Assembly: GCA_959020415.1 (NCBI GenBank)
Contig: CAUERX010000041.1
Coordinates: 1 to 8,619, forward strand
Origin: an uncultured bacterium
GTDB taxonomy: Bacteria > Bacillota_I > Bacilli_A > RF39 > UBA660
Length of the DNA: 8,619 nucleotides
Reading direction: 5' to 3'
Under the pieces are notes generated by a model. That model made no database searches and was not told the DNA's origin. It saw only the letters and a list, made by a program, of their open reading frames with translations. Positions 1 through 6,388 of this stretch are shown here, one piece after another. Position numbers and translations under genes: made by a program. Each line of letters begins with the position of its first letter. Position 1 is the stretch's first letter.

Positions 1-53
1 CCGCTGACCCTCTGCTTGTAAGGCAGATGCTCTCCCAACTGAGCTAAACCTCC
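1..53 (-). tRNA. tRNA-Val (anticodon UAC), 3' part cut off by window edge
   Basis: Read on the minus strand, position 53 is tRNA base 1. The acceptor 5' strand is GGAGGTT. The D stem is GCTC/GAGC. The anticodon stem TCTGC/GCAGA encloses the loop CTTACAA, which puts TAC at tRNA positions 34-36 (plus-strand 18-20), decoding the valine codon GUA. The variable loop GGGTC and the first T-stem bases AGCGG follow before the window ends, so the T arm and acceptor 3' strand are missing. Standard tRNA numbering fits without gaps. A promoter lies just upstream (71-99), so this may be the first gene of a tRNA cluster running out of the window. Confidence 0.96.
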
Positions 54-70
54 ATAAATCTCGCTTAATT

Positions 71-99
71 AATATATCATATCTATACTAACAAGTCAA
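71..99 (-). promoter_or_regulatory. Strong sigma-A-type promoter of the tRNA gene
   Basis: On the minus strand TTGACT (94-99) and TATATT (71-76) are separated by exactly 17 bp, and a TGA precedes the -10 box (extended -10). The predicted start is near 64, about 10 nt before the tRNA 5' end, as expected for a stable-RNA gene. Confidence 0.8.
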
Positions 100-393
100 C
101 TACTTTTTTTCACCAAATTTATTTTTGGATTTTTCAATCACCAAACATTCATTGGCTCAAGCAAGAACTATATTATCATAACTATTTAAATTTTTCAACA
201 AAAAATTTAATTTTTTTATTTTTTCTAAAAAACTTCAACTTTTAACCCATAAATATATTTAATTTTATTAAATACAATTTTATCAATAAAACTGATTTTC
301 ATCTAAAAGGCACTAATTAATATTATTTATTTATAAATAAACAAACCAAAATTTATGTAAGCGTTATCTTTTTATTACTATATTAATGCTTTT
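100..393. other. AT-rich spacer without a recognisable gene
   Basis: This stretch lies between the two divergent promoters of the tRNA and the EF-G-like gene. It is nearly all A/T with homopolymer runs and has no open frame with a ribosome binding site. It contains an AT-only hairpin followed by T runs (185-224) and a perfect 16-bp AT palindrome (326-341). Neither has any G/C in the stem, and both are as likely to reflect composition as function. Confidence 0.6.
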
Positions 394-421
394 TTGTTTA
401 AAGATATGGTAAAATTATATT
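394..421 (+). promoter_or_regulatory. Likely promoter of the EF-G-like gene
   Basis: TTGTTT (394-399) and TATATT (416-421) are 16 bp apart. An overlapping alternative is the extended -10 box TGGTAAAAT (407-415), which has no good -35 partner. Either gives a leader of roughly 25-35 nt before the start codon at 455. Confidence 0.5.
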
Positions 422-454
422 ACAAAGTTCAATTATAGAAAGGTGGTTATTTTA

Positions 455-2335
455 ATGAGAACTTATCATGCAAATGAAATCGGAAATGTTGCCGTGTTAG
501 GACATTCCGGTTGCGGTAAAACAAGCATTGTCGAAGCGATGGCGTATCGTAGTGGCTTAATCGATCATATCGGCAATGTTAATAGCGGAAATACACTTAG
601 TGATTATAGTAGTGAAGAAATTTCTCGTAAATCTTCTGTTAATCTTTCTGTTATTCCAGTTGAATGGAATAACTGTAAAATTAATTTAATTGACGTTCCT
701 GGTACTTTTGATTTTACCGGCGAATGTGAATCTGCTTTAAGTGTATGTGAATCTGCTTTAATAATTGTTCCTTCATCATCTGGCATTAACGCTGGAACTA
801 AACAAGCTATGTATAAAGCTAAAGATAAAGCTAAAATAATTTATATTAATGGTTTAGACAATCCTAATAGTGATTATGCAACTAAATTACAACAGTTAAA
901 AGATACTTATGGTAAGGCTATTGCCCCTATTCAAGTACCGATTATGGATAATAATAAAATGATTGGATATATTAATGTTGCGAAAATGGAAGGACGTATT
1001 TTTGAAGGTACCCAAACTAAGCCTATGGATATTCCTGAAGAATTGATGGATCAAGTTACTCCAATTAAAGAAATGATCGATGAAGCCGTTGCTAATACAA
1101 ATGATGAATTATTAGAAAAATATATTAATGAAGAACCTTTTACTAAAGAAGAAATTTCTTTAGCTTTGCGTAAAGGTGTTATTGAAAAAACTTTAATTCC
1201 TGTTTTATGTGGTACTGATCAAATTGGACGTACTTCTTTATTTAAAGTTATCACAGGAACTATATATAGTGGTACATCAATATATAATGTAAAAAGCAAA
1301 GAAGTCGAAAAAATTACAAAACTATATCAACCTATAGGAAAAAAATTAGTTGAAGTAGATTGCTTACACGCTGGAGATATTGGTGCTGTTACAAAATTTA
1401 ATTTTTCTAAAACTAATGATACTTTATGTATGGCTGGATATCAGATAATTGTTCCTGAAATTAATTTTTCTACACCATATTATGGCAAAGCAATTGTTCC
1501 AGTTGGTAAAAGCAACGAAGAAAAAATCACTAATGCTATTAATAAATTATTAGAAGAAGATCCAACATTACAATTTAAACCTAACTATGAAACAAAACAA
1601 CAATGTATATATGGTATTGGTGATATTCATTTAGATGTCTTATTATCAAAATTAAAAAATAAATTTAAAGTTGATGCCACATACGAAGATATCAAAATAC
1701 CATATCGTGAAACAATTAGAAAAAGCATTACCCAAAGAACTCGTTACAAAAAACAATCTGGTGGTCATGGTCAATTTGGTGAAGTAGAAATTACTTTTGA
1801 ACCATCACACGATTACACTAAACCTTATATTTTTGAAGAAAAAATATTTGGTGGCGCTATTCCTAAAACATACTTCCCTGCCGTTGAAAAAGGATTAGCA
1901 GAAAGCGTTAAAACTGGTGTTTTAGCTAAATACCCTGTTTTAGGAATCAAAGCTACATTAATCGATGGTTCATATCATAATGTTGATTCATCAGAAATGG
2001 CATTTAAAACTGCTACTTCAATGTGTTTTAAAGAAGCAATTCCAAAAGCAAACCCTGCATTACTTGAACCATATATGAAAATGAAAGTAATCGTTGACGA
2101 AGAATATACTGGAGATATCATGAGTAATTTTAATACTAAACGCGCTCGTGTTATTGGTAGCGATATTTTGAATGACGGCTTAGTAAAGATAATTGCCGAA
2201 GCACCAATGAGTGAAGTTATGAATTATGCTGTTGATTTAAGATCTATTACCCAAGGGCAAGGTGTTTTTGAAATGGAATTTTTAGATTATGAATTTGCTC
2301 CTGATAATATCGCTAAAAAAATAATCAATAATTAG
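455..2335 (+). CDS. EF-G-like translational GTPase paralogue, internally shortened
   Basis: The 626-aa protein aligns along its length with the EF-G/EF-G-like (FusA2-type) family, usually about 690 aa. It has the P-loop GHSGCGKTS (16-24), switch II DVPG (80-83), a short domain II (about 255-335), domain III (about 340-415), domain IV with KQSGGHGQFGE (433-443) and the tip loop GSYHNVDS (505-512), and domain V from about 543. Oddities: NKxD is NGLD (132-135); the residue after DVPG is Thr84 rather than the EF-G His; and PVLCG (249-253) runs straight into TDQIGRTSLFKV, which in relatives belongs to domain II. About 65-70 residues, including the G5 motif, therefore seem absent. The start is ATG 455, 8 nt after GAAAGGTGG (438-446); a GTG at 443 lies inside that ribosome binding site. 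Known relatives bind ribosomes and GTP; activity here is doubtful. Family call is firm; role is unknown. Confidence 0.9.
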   Translation: MRTYHANEIGNVAVLGHSGCGKTSIVEAMAYRSGLIDHIGNVNSGNTLSDYSSEEISRKSSVNLSVIPVEWNNCKINLIDVPGTFDFTGECESALSVCESALIIVPSSSGINAGTKQAMYKAKDKAKIIYINGLDNPNSDYATKLQQLKDTYGKAIAPIQVPIMDNNKMIGYINVAKMEGRIFEGTQTKPMDIPEELMDQVTPIKEMIDEAVANTNDELLEKYINEEPFTKEEISLALRKGVIEKTLIPVLCGTDQIGRTSLFKVITGTIYSGTSIYNVKSKEVEKITKLYQPIGKKLVEVDCLHAGDIGAVTKFNFSKTNDTLCMAGYQIIVPEINFSTPYYGKAIVPVGKSNEEKITNAINKLLEEDPTLQFKPNYETKQQCIYGIGDIHLDVLLSKLKNKFKVDATYEDIKIPYRETIRKSITQRTRYKKQSGGHGQFGEVEITFEPSHDYTKPYIFEEKIFGGAIPKTYFPAVEKGLAESVKTGVLAKYPVLGIKATLIDGSYHNVDSSEMAFKTATSMCFKEAIPKANPALLEPYMKMKVIVDEEYTGDIMSNFNTKRARVIGSDILNDGLVKIIAEAPMSEVMNYAVDLRSITQGQGVFEMEFLDYEFAPDNIAKKIINN

Positions 2336-2342
2336 ATTAGTA

Positions 2343-2382
2343 AGCTGGATATTTATTAAATATCCAGTTATTTCTTTTATTT
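2343..2382 (+). terminator. Terminator after the EF-G-like gene
   Basis: CTGGATATT and AATATCCAG pair as a 9-bp stem around a 5-nt loop (2345-2367). The stem can be extended by flanking A-T and G-T pairs. The T-rich tract TTATTTCTTTTATT follows. It lies 8 nt after the stop codon. Confidence 0.8.
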
Positions 2383-2394
2383 GATGTATAAAAA

Positions 2395-2423
2395 TGTTAT
2401 CATAAAAGCATGAAATCAGGAGG
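2395..2423 (+). promoter_or_regulatory. galE extended -10 promoter and ribosome binding site
   Basis: TGTTATCAT (2395-2403) fits an extended -10 box (TGn plus TATCAT). No convincing -35 hexamer sits 17 bp upstream. AGGAGG (2418-2423) lies 8 nt before the galE ATG. With the terminator just upstream, this makes galE a separate transcription unit. Confidence 0.5.
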
Positions 2424-2431
2424 AAAAAATA

Positions 2432-3430
2432 ATGAATGTACTTGTTTGCGGAGGAACTGGCTATATTGGTAGCCATATCTGTGTAGAATTATTAGATGCT
2501 GGATACGAAGTAACAGTAATCGATGATTTTTCTAACTCTAAACCAGAAGTATTAGAACATATTAAAGAAATCACTGGAAAAGAAGTTAAGTTTTATGAGT
2601 TTAATATTTTAAACGAAGAAAAAACAGAAGCTGTATTTAAAGAAAATAAAATTGATGCCGTTATTCACTGTGCTGCTTTTAAGGCTGTTGGTGAATCAGT
2701 AGAAAAACCAATTGAATATTACACTAACAATTTAACTACAACATTAATCGTTAGTAAAATGATGAAAAAATATAATGTTAATCAAATTGTTTTTTCATCT
2801 AGTGCTACTGTATATGGAGACCCTGAAACAGTCCCAATTACAGAAGACTGTAAATTAGGTGAAACAACAAATCCTTATGGAACAAGCAAAGCTATGATGG
2901 AAAGAATTTTAACTGATGTACAACATGCCTATCCACAAATGTCAGTTACACTACTAAGATATTTTAATCCAATTGGTGCTCATGAATCAGGATTAATCGG
3001 TGAAGATCCTAAAGGAATTCCTAACAACTTAATGCCATATATTATGAAAGTAGCAACTGGTGAACTAGAATGTCTTGGAGTATTTGGAGATGATTATGAT
3101 ACTCATGATGGTACTGGTGTTCGTGACTATATCCATGTTGTAGATTTAGCCAAAGGCCATGTTAAAGCAATTGAACATTATGCAAAACCTGGAGTTCACA
3201 TTTGTAATCTAGGTACCGGAACTGGATATAGTGTTCTTGATTTAGTAAAAACATTTGAACGTGTTAATAACGTTAAAGTAAATTATGTAATCAAAGATCG
3301 TCGTCCAGGAGATATTGCAACTTGTTATGCAAATCCAGAACGTGCAAAAAAGGAATTAGGTTGGGTCGCAACTAAAGGAATCGAAGATATGTGCCGTGAT
3401 ACATGGAACTATGCATTAAAACATAAATAA
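2432..3430 (+). CDS. galE: UDP-glucose 4-epimerase
   Basis: The 332-aa protein is a full-length extended short-chain dehydrogenase/reductase of the GalE family. It interconverts UDP-glucose and UDP-galactose in the cytoplasm, using tightly bound NAD, for the Leloir pathway and glycan precursors. Visible features: Rossmann motif GGTGYIG (7-13), acidic IDD (30-32) for NAD ribose binding, HCAA (79-82), SSSATVYG with Ser124 (122-129), catalytic Tyr149-x3-Lys153 in NPYGTSK, and the C-terminal substrate domain with NLGTGTGYSV and DRRPGD (289-294). Cys298 falls where E. coli GalE has Tyr299, the gate residue that excludes N-acetylated sugars; a small residue there is associated with UDP-GlcNAc/GalNAc epimerisation as well. 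No other galactose-pathway gene is adjacent, which fits a general glycan-precursor role. Confidence 0.97.
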   Translation: MNVLVCGGTGYIGSHICVELLDAGYEVTVIDDFSNSKPEVLEHIKEITGKEVKFYEFNILNEEKTEAVFKENKIDAVIHCAAFKAVGESVEKPIEYYTNNLTTTLIVSKMMKKYNVNQIVFSSSATVYGDPETVPITEDCKLGETTNPYGTSKAMMERILTDVQHAYPQMSVTLLRYFNPIGAHESGLIGEDPKGIPNNLMPYIMKVATGELECLGVFGDDYDTHDGTGVRDYIHVVDLAKGHVKAIEHYAKPGVHICNLGTGTGYSVLDLVKTFERVNNVKVNYVIKDRRPGDIATCYANPERAKKELGWVATKGIEDMCRDTWNYALKHK

Positions 3431-3463
3431 CATCGCTAATTATTGCGATGTTATTTTTATTTA
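3426..3463 (+). terminator. galE terminator overlapping its stop codon
   Basis: The arms 3426-3436 and 3445-3455 (core AACATCGC/GCGATGTT) form an 11-bp perfect stem with an 8-nt loop, followed by T-rich TTTTTATTT. The TAA stop (3428-3430) lies inside the 5' arm. Confidence 0.9.
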
Positions 3464-3569
3464 TAGTATCTAAATTATAAATTTCCTAAATAAATCTGTT
3501 TATTTTTAATAATATTTGTCTTTTTTTAGATTATTTTGTTAATATTTTTTTTAGAAAAGACAGTTAATA

Positions 3570-3598
3570 TTGTTTTTAACTTAATTTTTTGATATTAT
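3570..3598 (+). promoter_or_regulatory. Promoter of the thioredoxin-fold membrane protein gene
   Basis: TTGTTT (3570-3575), a 17-bp spacer and TATTAT (3593-3598), with TGA directly before the -10 box (extended -10). The expected start near 3605 leaves a leader of about 20 nt containing the ribosome binding site GGAGG (3615-3619). Confidence 0.7.
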
Positions 3599-3625
3599 AT
3601 ATAGGTACTGTTATGGAGGCTAATC

Positions 3626-4045
3626 ATGGAAAAGATAAAAAAATTTTGGAAAGAACTTAGCATTTTTGGGATTATAATTGTAGTATTTTTAGGATTATTT
3701 GTTTATCGTAGAATTACTCATGTTGAATTTACAACAATAACTCAAAGTGCACTTGTTGAAAAAGTAAAAGATAAGGATAGTTTTGTAGTAGTAATTGGAA
3801 ATAACAATGATAGTGCAACACTTGCTTATCAAGATACTATGACTGAATTCTTAACAAGAAATCGTAGAAAACCTTTATACTATGTGGATATTTCTAACGA
3901 CAGTACATATAATACTTGGTTAGAAGAAAAATTAGATATTACTGATGCAACAGTACCACAAACTATAGTTTATGAAGATGGAAAAATAACTACGAACACA
4001 ACCGGAGCATTATCATATTATAGACTTGCTCAATTATTTAAATAA
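3626..4045 (+). CDS. Membrane-anchored thioredoxin-fold protein without cysteines
   Basis: 139 aa. A lysine-rich start (K3, K5, K6, K9) precedes one hydrophobic segment (about 11-27), predicting an inside N-terminus and a domain of about 110 residues outside the membrane. The domain has a thioredoxin-like order: strand SFVVVIG (52-58), a helix in the place of the active-site helix (63-79), strand PLYYVDIS (83-90), then a likely cis-proline in TVPQTIVYEDGK (109-120, Pro111). Related bacteriocin-transport-accessory-type thioredoxin folds carry CxxC where this has S63-A-T-L66; the protein has no cysteine at all, so dithiol chemistry is excluded. A structural, binding or chaperone role is an inference. 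GGAGG 6 nt before ATG supports the start. It is flanked by its own promoter and terminator, so no operon partner is indicated. The fold call rests on pattern only. Confidence 0.75.
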   Translation: MEKIKKFWKELSIFGIIIVVFLGLFVYRRITHVEFTTITQSALVEKVKDKDSFVVVIGNNNDSATLAYQDTMTEFLTRNRRKPLYYVDISNDSTYNTWLEEKLDITDATVPQTIVYEDGKITTNTTGALSYYRLAQLFK

Positions 4046-4096
4046 AGAGACTGTAAGATCAATCTAATTGATTGAGGGGACACAGTCTCTTTTTTA
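4044..4096 (+). terminator. Terminator with nested hairpin after the thioredoxin-fold gene
   Basis: AAAGAGACTGT (4044-4054) pairs perfectly with ACAGTCTCTTT (4082-4092), followed by further Ts. The 27-nt interior holds a second hairpin, TCAATC/GATTGA (4059-4064/4070-4075). The outer stem takes in the last two bases of the TAA stop. Confidence 0.85.
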
Positions 4097-4102
4097 CAAC
4101 AT

Positions 4103-4145
4103 AAAAGTTATAACTACTAAAAATTTTAGAAGTTATAGCTTTTTA
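4103..4145 (-). terminator. Terminator of alr, possibly bidirectional
   Basis: Arms around 4104-4122 and 4124-4143 form a long, AT-rich, nearly perfect stem (core AGTTATAACT against AGTTATAGCT, with one mismatch and G-T pairs). It begins 2 nt beyond the alr stop on the minus strand and has T-rich flanks on both sides, so it could also back up the plus-strand terminator before it. Confidence 0.65.
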
Positions 4146-5219
4146 TTATTTTATATATATACGTTCCACTCTTTTTGAAATCAAACATATTATTTCATAA
4201 GGAATAGTGTCTAAATCTTTTGCCATGCTAGCTAAACTAATGTGATCTCCAAAAATTTCTACCTCATCGCCTACTTTTACACTTTCATCAACTCTTACCA
4301 TCATTTGATCCATGCACACTCTACCTACGATTTCAAAATATTTACCATTAATATAAACCTTACGTCCTTGATTTTTTCTAATTATTCCATCTGCATAACC
4401 AATTGGTAAGGTAGCAAGATATTCATCTTGTTTAGCAGTATAAGTTAAACCATAACCAACACGACTACCTGCTTTTATTTTCTTTACCATAGATACTCTA
4501 GTAAATAGTGACATTACTTGCTTATAACAATCAGACTCATTTCCTGCCGGATCAATACCATACATAACAATTCCAATTCTTCCTAAATTAGATTTATTAT
4601 CTTGATGATATGCCATTGCAGCACTGTTACAACAATGAATATATTTAAACTCATGTTGACCAACTAATTCATAAAATAATTGTTGTTGTTTTACAAAGGC
4701 AGCTTCTTCACCATCAGCAGTTGCATAATGTGTAAATATACCTTCTAAAATAAATTTTCTTCGATCGATTGTTTGTAACATTTCTTCTAATTCTTTTTTA
4801 TTTGTTAATCCGATTCGTTGCATTCCTGTATCTAGTTTTATATGAATTTTTAGTGGTTTATTAGATATTAATGTTTGCAAATGATACATATATTCTAAAG
4901 AAATCATAGTTAACGATATATCATAACTAATAGCTAATTCTATTTCCTCTTTAGTTGTTGGAACAGCTCCTAAAATTAAAATTCCTTTCGTTATTCCTAA
5001 TTCCCTTAATTCAATTGCTTCCTGTAATGTTGCCACAGCAAACATTTCAATATAGTCTAAATCCTTTATATAGCTAGCAACTTCTTTATATCCATGTCCA
5101 TAAGCATCAGCCTTAATAACCGCCATCAATGGACGCTTAAATCGCTTATAAATTGTTTCTATATTCTCTTTTAAATATTTTAAATTAATCATTGCATATG
5201 TATCCCTACGTAAACTCAT
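4146..5219 (-). CDS. alr: Alanine racemase (PLP-dependent)
   Basis: 357 aa, full length for the family. It interconverts L- and D-alanine in the cytoplasm and so supplies D-Ala for peptidoglycan and teichoic acid D-alanylation. The N-terminal TIM barrel carries the PLP lysine in AVIKADAYGHG (Lys36). The C-terminal beta domain carries catalytic Tyr256 in SRVGYGLTY, plus CMDQ (302-305), the Met-Asp pair that lines the active site of the partner subunit; the enzyme is expected to be a homodimer. The start is ATG 5219, because GGAGG (5227-5231) is 7 nt upstream and the promoter (5241-5269) overlaps the in-frame ATG at 5252, ruling that out. It lies downstream of the LolA-like gene, as in B. subtilis ydcC-alrA and C. 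difficile gerS-alr2, but is transcribed on its own. Confidence 0.97.
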   Translation of the reverse strand: MSLRRDTYAMINLKYLKENIETIYKRFKRPLMAVIKADAYGHGYKEVASYIKDLDYIEMFAVATLQEAIELRELGITKGILILGAVPTTKEEIELAISYDISLTMISLEYMYHLQTLISNKPLKIHIKLDTGMQRIGLTNKKELEEMLQTIDRRKFILEGIFTHYATADGEEAAFVKQQQLFYELVGQHEFKYIHCCNSAAMAYHQDNKSNLGRIGIVMYGIDPAGNESDCYKQVMSLFTRVSMVKKIKAGSRVGYGLTYTAKQDEYLATLPIGYADGIIRKNQGRKVYINGKYFEIVGRVCMDQMMVRVDESVKVGDEVEIFGDHISLASMAKDLDTIPYEIICLISKRVERIYIK

Positions 5220-5226
5220 AAAAAAA

Positions 5227-5269
5227 CCTCCGTAAACCATAGTATAATCCAAACATTGTAATATTTCAA
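5227..5269 (-). promoter_or_regulatory. alr promoter and ribosome binding site
   Basis: On the minus strand TTGAAA (5264-5269), a 17-bp spacer and TATACT (5241-5246) form a near-consensus sigma-A promoter. The start would be near 5234, giving a short leader of about 15 nt with GGAGG at 5227-5231. Confidence 0.8.
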
Positions 5270-5284
5270 TTAACTAATCAAATA

Positions 5285-5316
5285 ATTATGTAAATAGAGG
5301 CATTGCCTCTATTTAA
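5285..5316 (-). terminator. Terminator of the LolA-like gene
   Basis: AAATAGAGGC (5292-5301) and GCCTCTATTT (5305-5314) are perfectly complementary around a 3-nt loop. The TAG stop (plus-strand 5309-5311) is inside the stem. The downstream tail on the minus strand is only moderately T-rich, so termination may be partial, with some read-through into alr. Confidence 0.7.
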
Positions 5317-6295
5317 TACTAGCTGTTTGCATACTACTAATTACACTAACCATTTCATCTTTACTCAAATCTTCAGAATAAATCTTACATAAAATACCAG
5401 ATTTCATCATCATTAATTCACCATTATCATAAAAAGCAACTCCATCTACAAGATCAATTACTTCACCATCTATTTCTTCAACATTCACTTCATTACTTGG
5501 GACCATTGGAGATTCAATAACAGTAAAACTTTTATCTCCAGTAAATTTTAAAATATGATTAGTAGTTCCATCTATAGTCGATACTTTTTCACTATCTAAT
5601 GTACTTCCCATTAATGCAACTGGATATAAAGGTAGTTCACTTGCTACATCTGCATATTCATTAGTGCTCTTTTCTAAAATACTTTTTTCATCAAAATCAT
5701 TTTTATCTAATTTCGTATCCGTTTTAAATTCAGTAAAATTAGCTGTAATAATTTCAGAATCATCTTTATCTAACACTATAACTTGTTTAGGTGATAAAGA
5801 CTTGTCAAAAATCATTTCTTGACTAACAATCCTTGAATCATTTGGATAAGTAACTTTACTTCTAACTTGATATCCCGTCTTTATTTTTTCTACCTCACCT
5901 TCTTCTAATAAACTTATTAAAGATTGATAAATATATGGTTTAGGGGAATTATTAGGCCAATCACTTTGAAATTTAAATACTTGATTTAAAGTTGGGGTTA
6001 GTACAAAAACACCTTCTGTATTTTTTACAATAATTTGTGATTGATTTAATGACTTATCATAAAGTTCAACTTTATAATACTCATCCTTTTTTTCCTTAAA
6101 ATAACTTACATTTACTAAATAACTCTTTAATTCATCGTTTTCAATCATTTCCATATTACATGTAAGAACATATTTATCATAAGCTTTAACCTTTTCAATT
6201 GTTTTATCCAATGAAGTATCCTTGAATTTAAAAAATATTAATGATCCCACCACCAATGCTACAGCCACAGCAATACCAATATATATCTTTTTCAA
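5309..6295 (-). CDS. LolA/YdcC/GerS-like membrane-anchored protein
   Basis: 328 aa. After KK there is one hydrophobic segment (about 4-22), then an extracytoplasmic domain resembling the LolA-like fold of Gram-positive YdcC/GerS proteins: repeated strands of the type YYKVELYDKSLNQSQIIVKN, a GVFVLTPTLNQVFKFQSDWP segment, and a C-terminal part (about 255-328) resembling DUF4367-type sequences. Relatives are usually lipoproteins; this one has no lipobox cysteine after the hydrophobic stretch, so it is probably held by an uncleaved anchor. In C. difficile GerS takes part in cortex breakdown at spore germination; whether this organism forms spores cannot be seen. The start is TTG 6295, since GGGGG (6302-6306 on the plus strand) lies 7 nt upstream; the in-frame ATG at 6367 would put that site inside the gene. 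No convincing promoter was found. Family call moderate; function unproven. Confidence 0.75.
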   Translation of the reverse strand: MKKIYIGIAVAVALVVGSLIFFKFKDTSLDKTIEKVKAYDKYVLTCNMEMIENDELKSYLVNVSYFKEKKDEYYKVELYDKSLNQSQIIVKNTEGVFVLTPTLNQVFKFQSDWPNNSPKPYIYQSLISLLEEGEVEKIKTGYQVRSKVTYPNDSRIVSQEMIFDKSLSPKQVIVLDKDDSEIITANFTEFKTDTKLDKNDFDEKSILEKSTNEYADVASELPLYPVALMGSTLDSEKVSTIDGTTNHILKFTGDKSFTVIESPMVPSNEVNVEEIDGEVIDLVDGVAFYDNGELMMMKSGILCKIYSEDLSKDEMVSVISSMQTASIK

Positions 6296-6326
6296 AATCG
6301 CACCCCCATTAATAAAATATGTTAAT

Positions 6327-6354
6327 TTATCAATATTATGTATAAAGTTATATT
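6327..6354 (+). promoter_or_regulatory. Possible promoter of the DUF378 gene
   Basis: TTATCA (6327-6332), a 16-bp spacer and TATATT (6349-6354). The -35 match is poor. It lies in the 93-bp divergent gap shared with the LolA-like gene, so the call is weak. Confidence 0.3.
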
Positions 6355-6388
6355 TTATTGGATACACTTTAATAAGGAGGATGAAATA

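Noticed and set aside
185..224. AT-only hairpin followed by T runs, resembling a plus-strand terminator
   Set aside because: The stem has no G/C pairs and no plus-strand gene upstream in the window; expected by chance in sequence this AT-rich.
326..341. Perfect 16-bp palindrome TTTATTTATAAATAAA
   Set aside because: Made only of A and T in a low-complexity spacer; not near enough to either promoter to argue for an operator.
443..454. Alternative GTG start of the EF-G-like protein
   Set aside because: The GTG lies inside the ribosome binding site GAAAGGTGG; ATG 455 has correct spacing and gives the N-terminus expected for the family.
604..786. Minus-strand open frame inside the EF-G-like gene
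   Set aside because: Lies wholly within a well-supported gene, has no ribosome binding site and no recognisable protein features.
2282..2476. Minus-strand open frame across the EF-G-like/galE junction
   Set aside because: Runs antisense through the terminator, promoter and galE start; no ribosome binding site or family resemblance.
5220..5252. Longer alr reading frame starting at ATG 5252
   Set aside because: It would start within the -10/-35 spacer of the alr promoter, upstream of the predicted transcript start; ATG 5219 has GGAGG at 7 nt.
6308..6360. Possible sporulation sigma-E-type promoter for the LolA-like gene
   Set aside because: A partial -10 match (CATAATAT) exists on the minus strand, but no -35 match at the required 13-14 bp spacing.
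6296..6367. Longer LolA-like frame starting at ATG 6367
   Set aside because: Adds 24 residues before the membrane anchor and has no ribosome binding site, while TTG 6295 has GGGGG 7 nt upstream.
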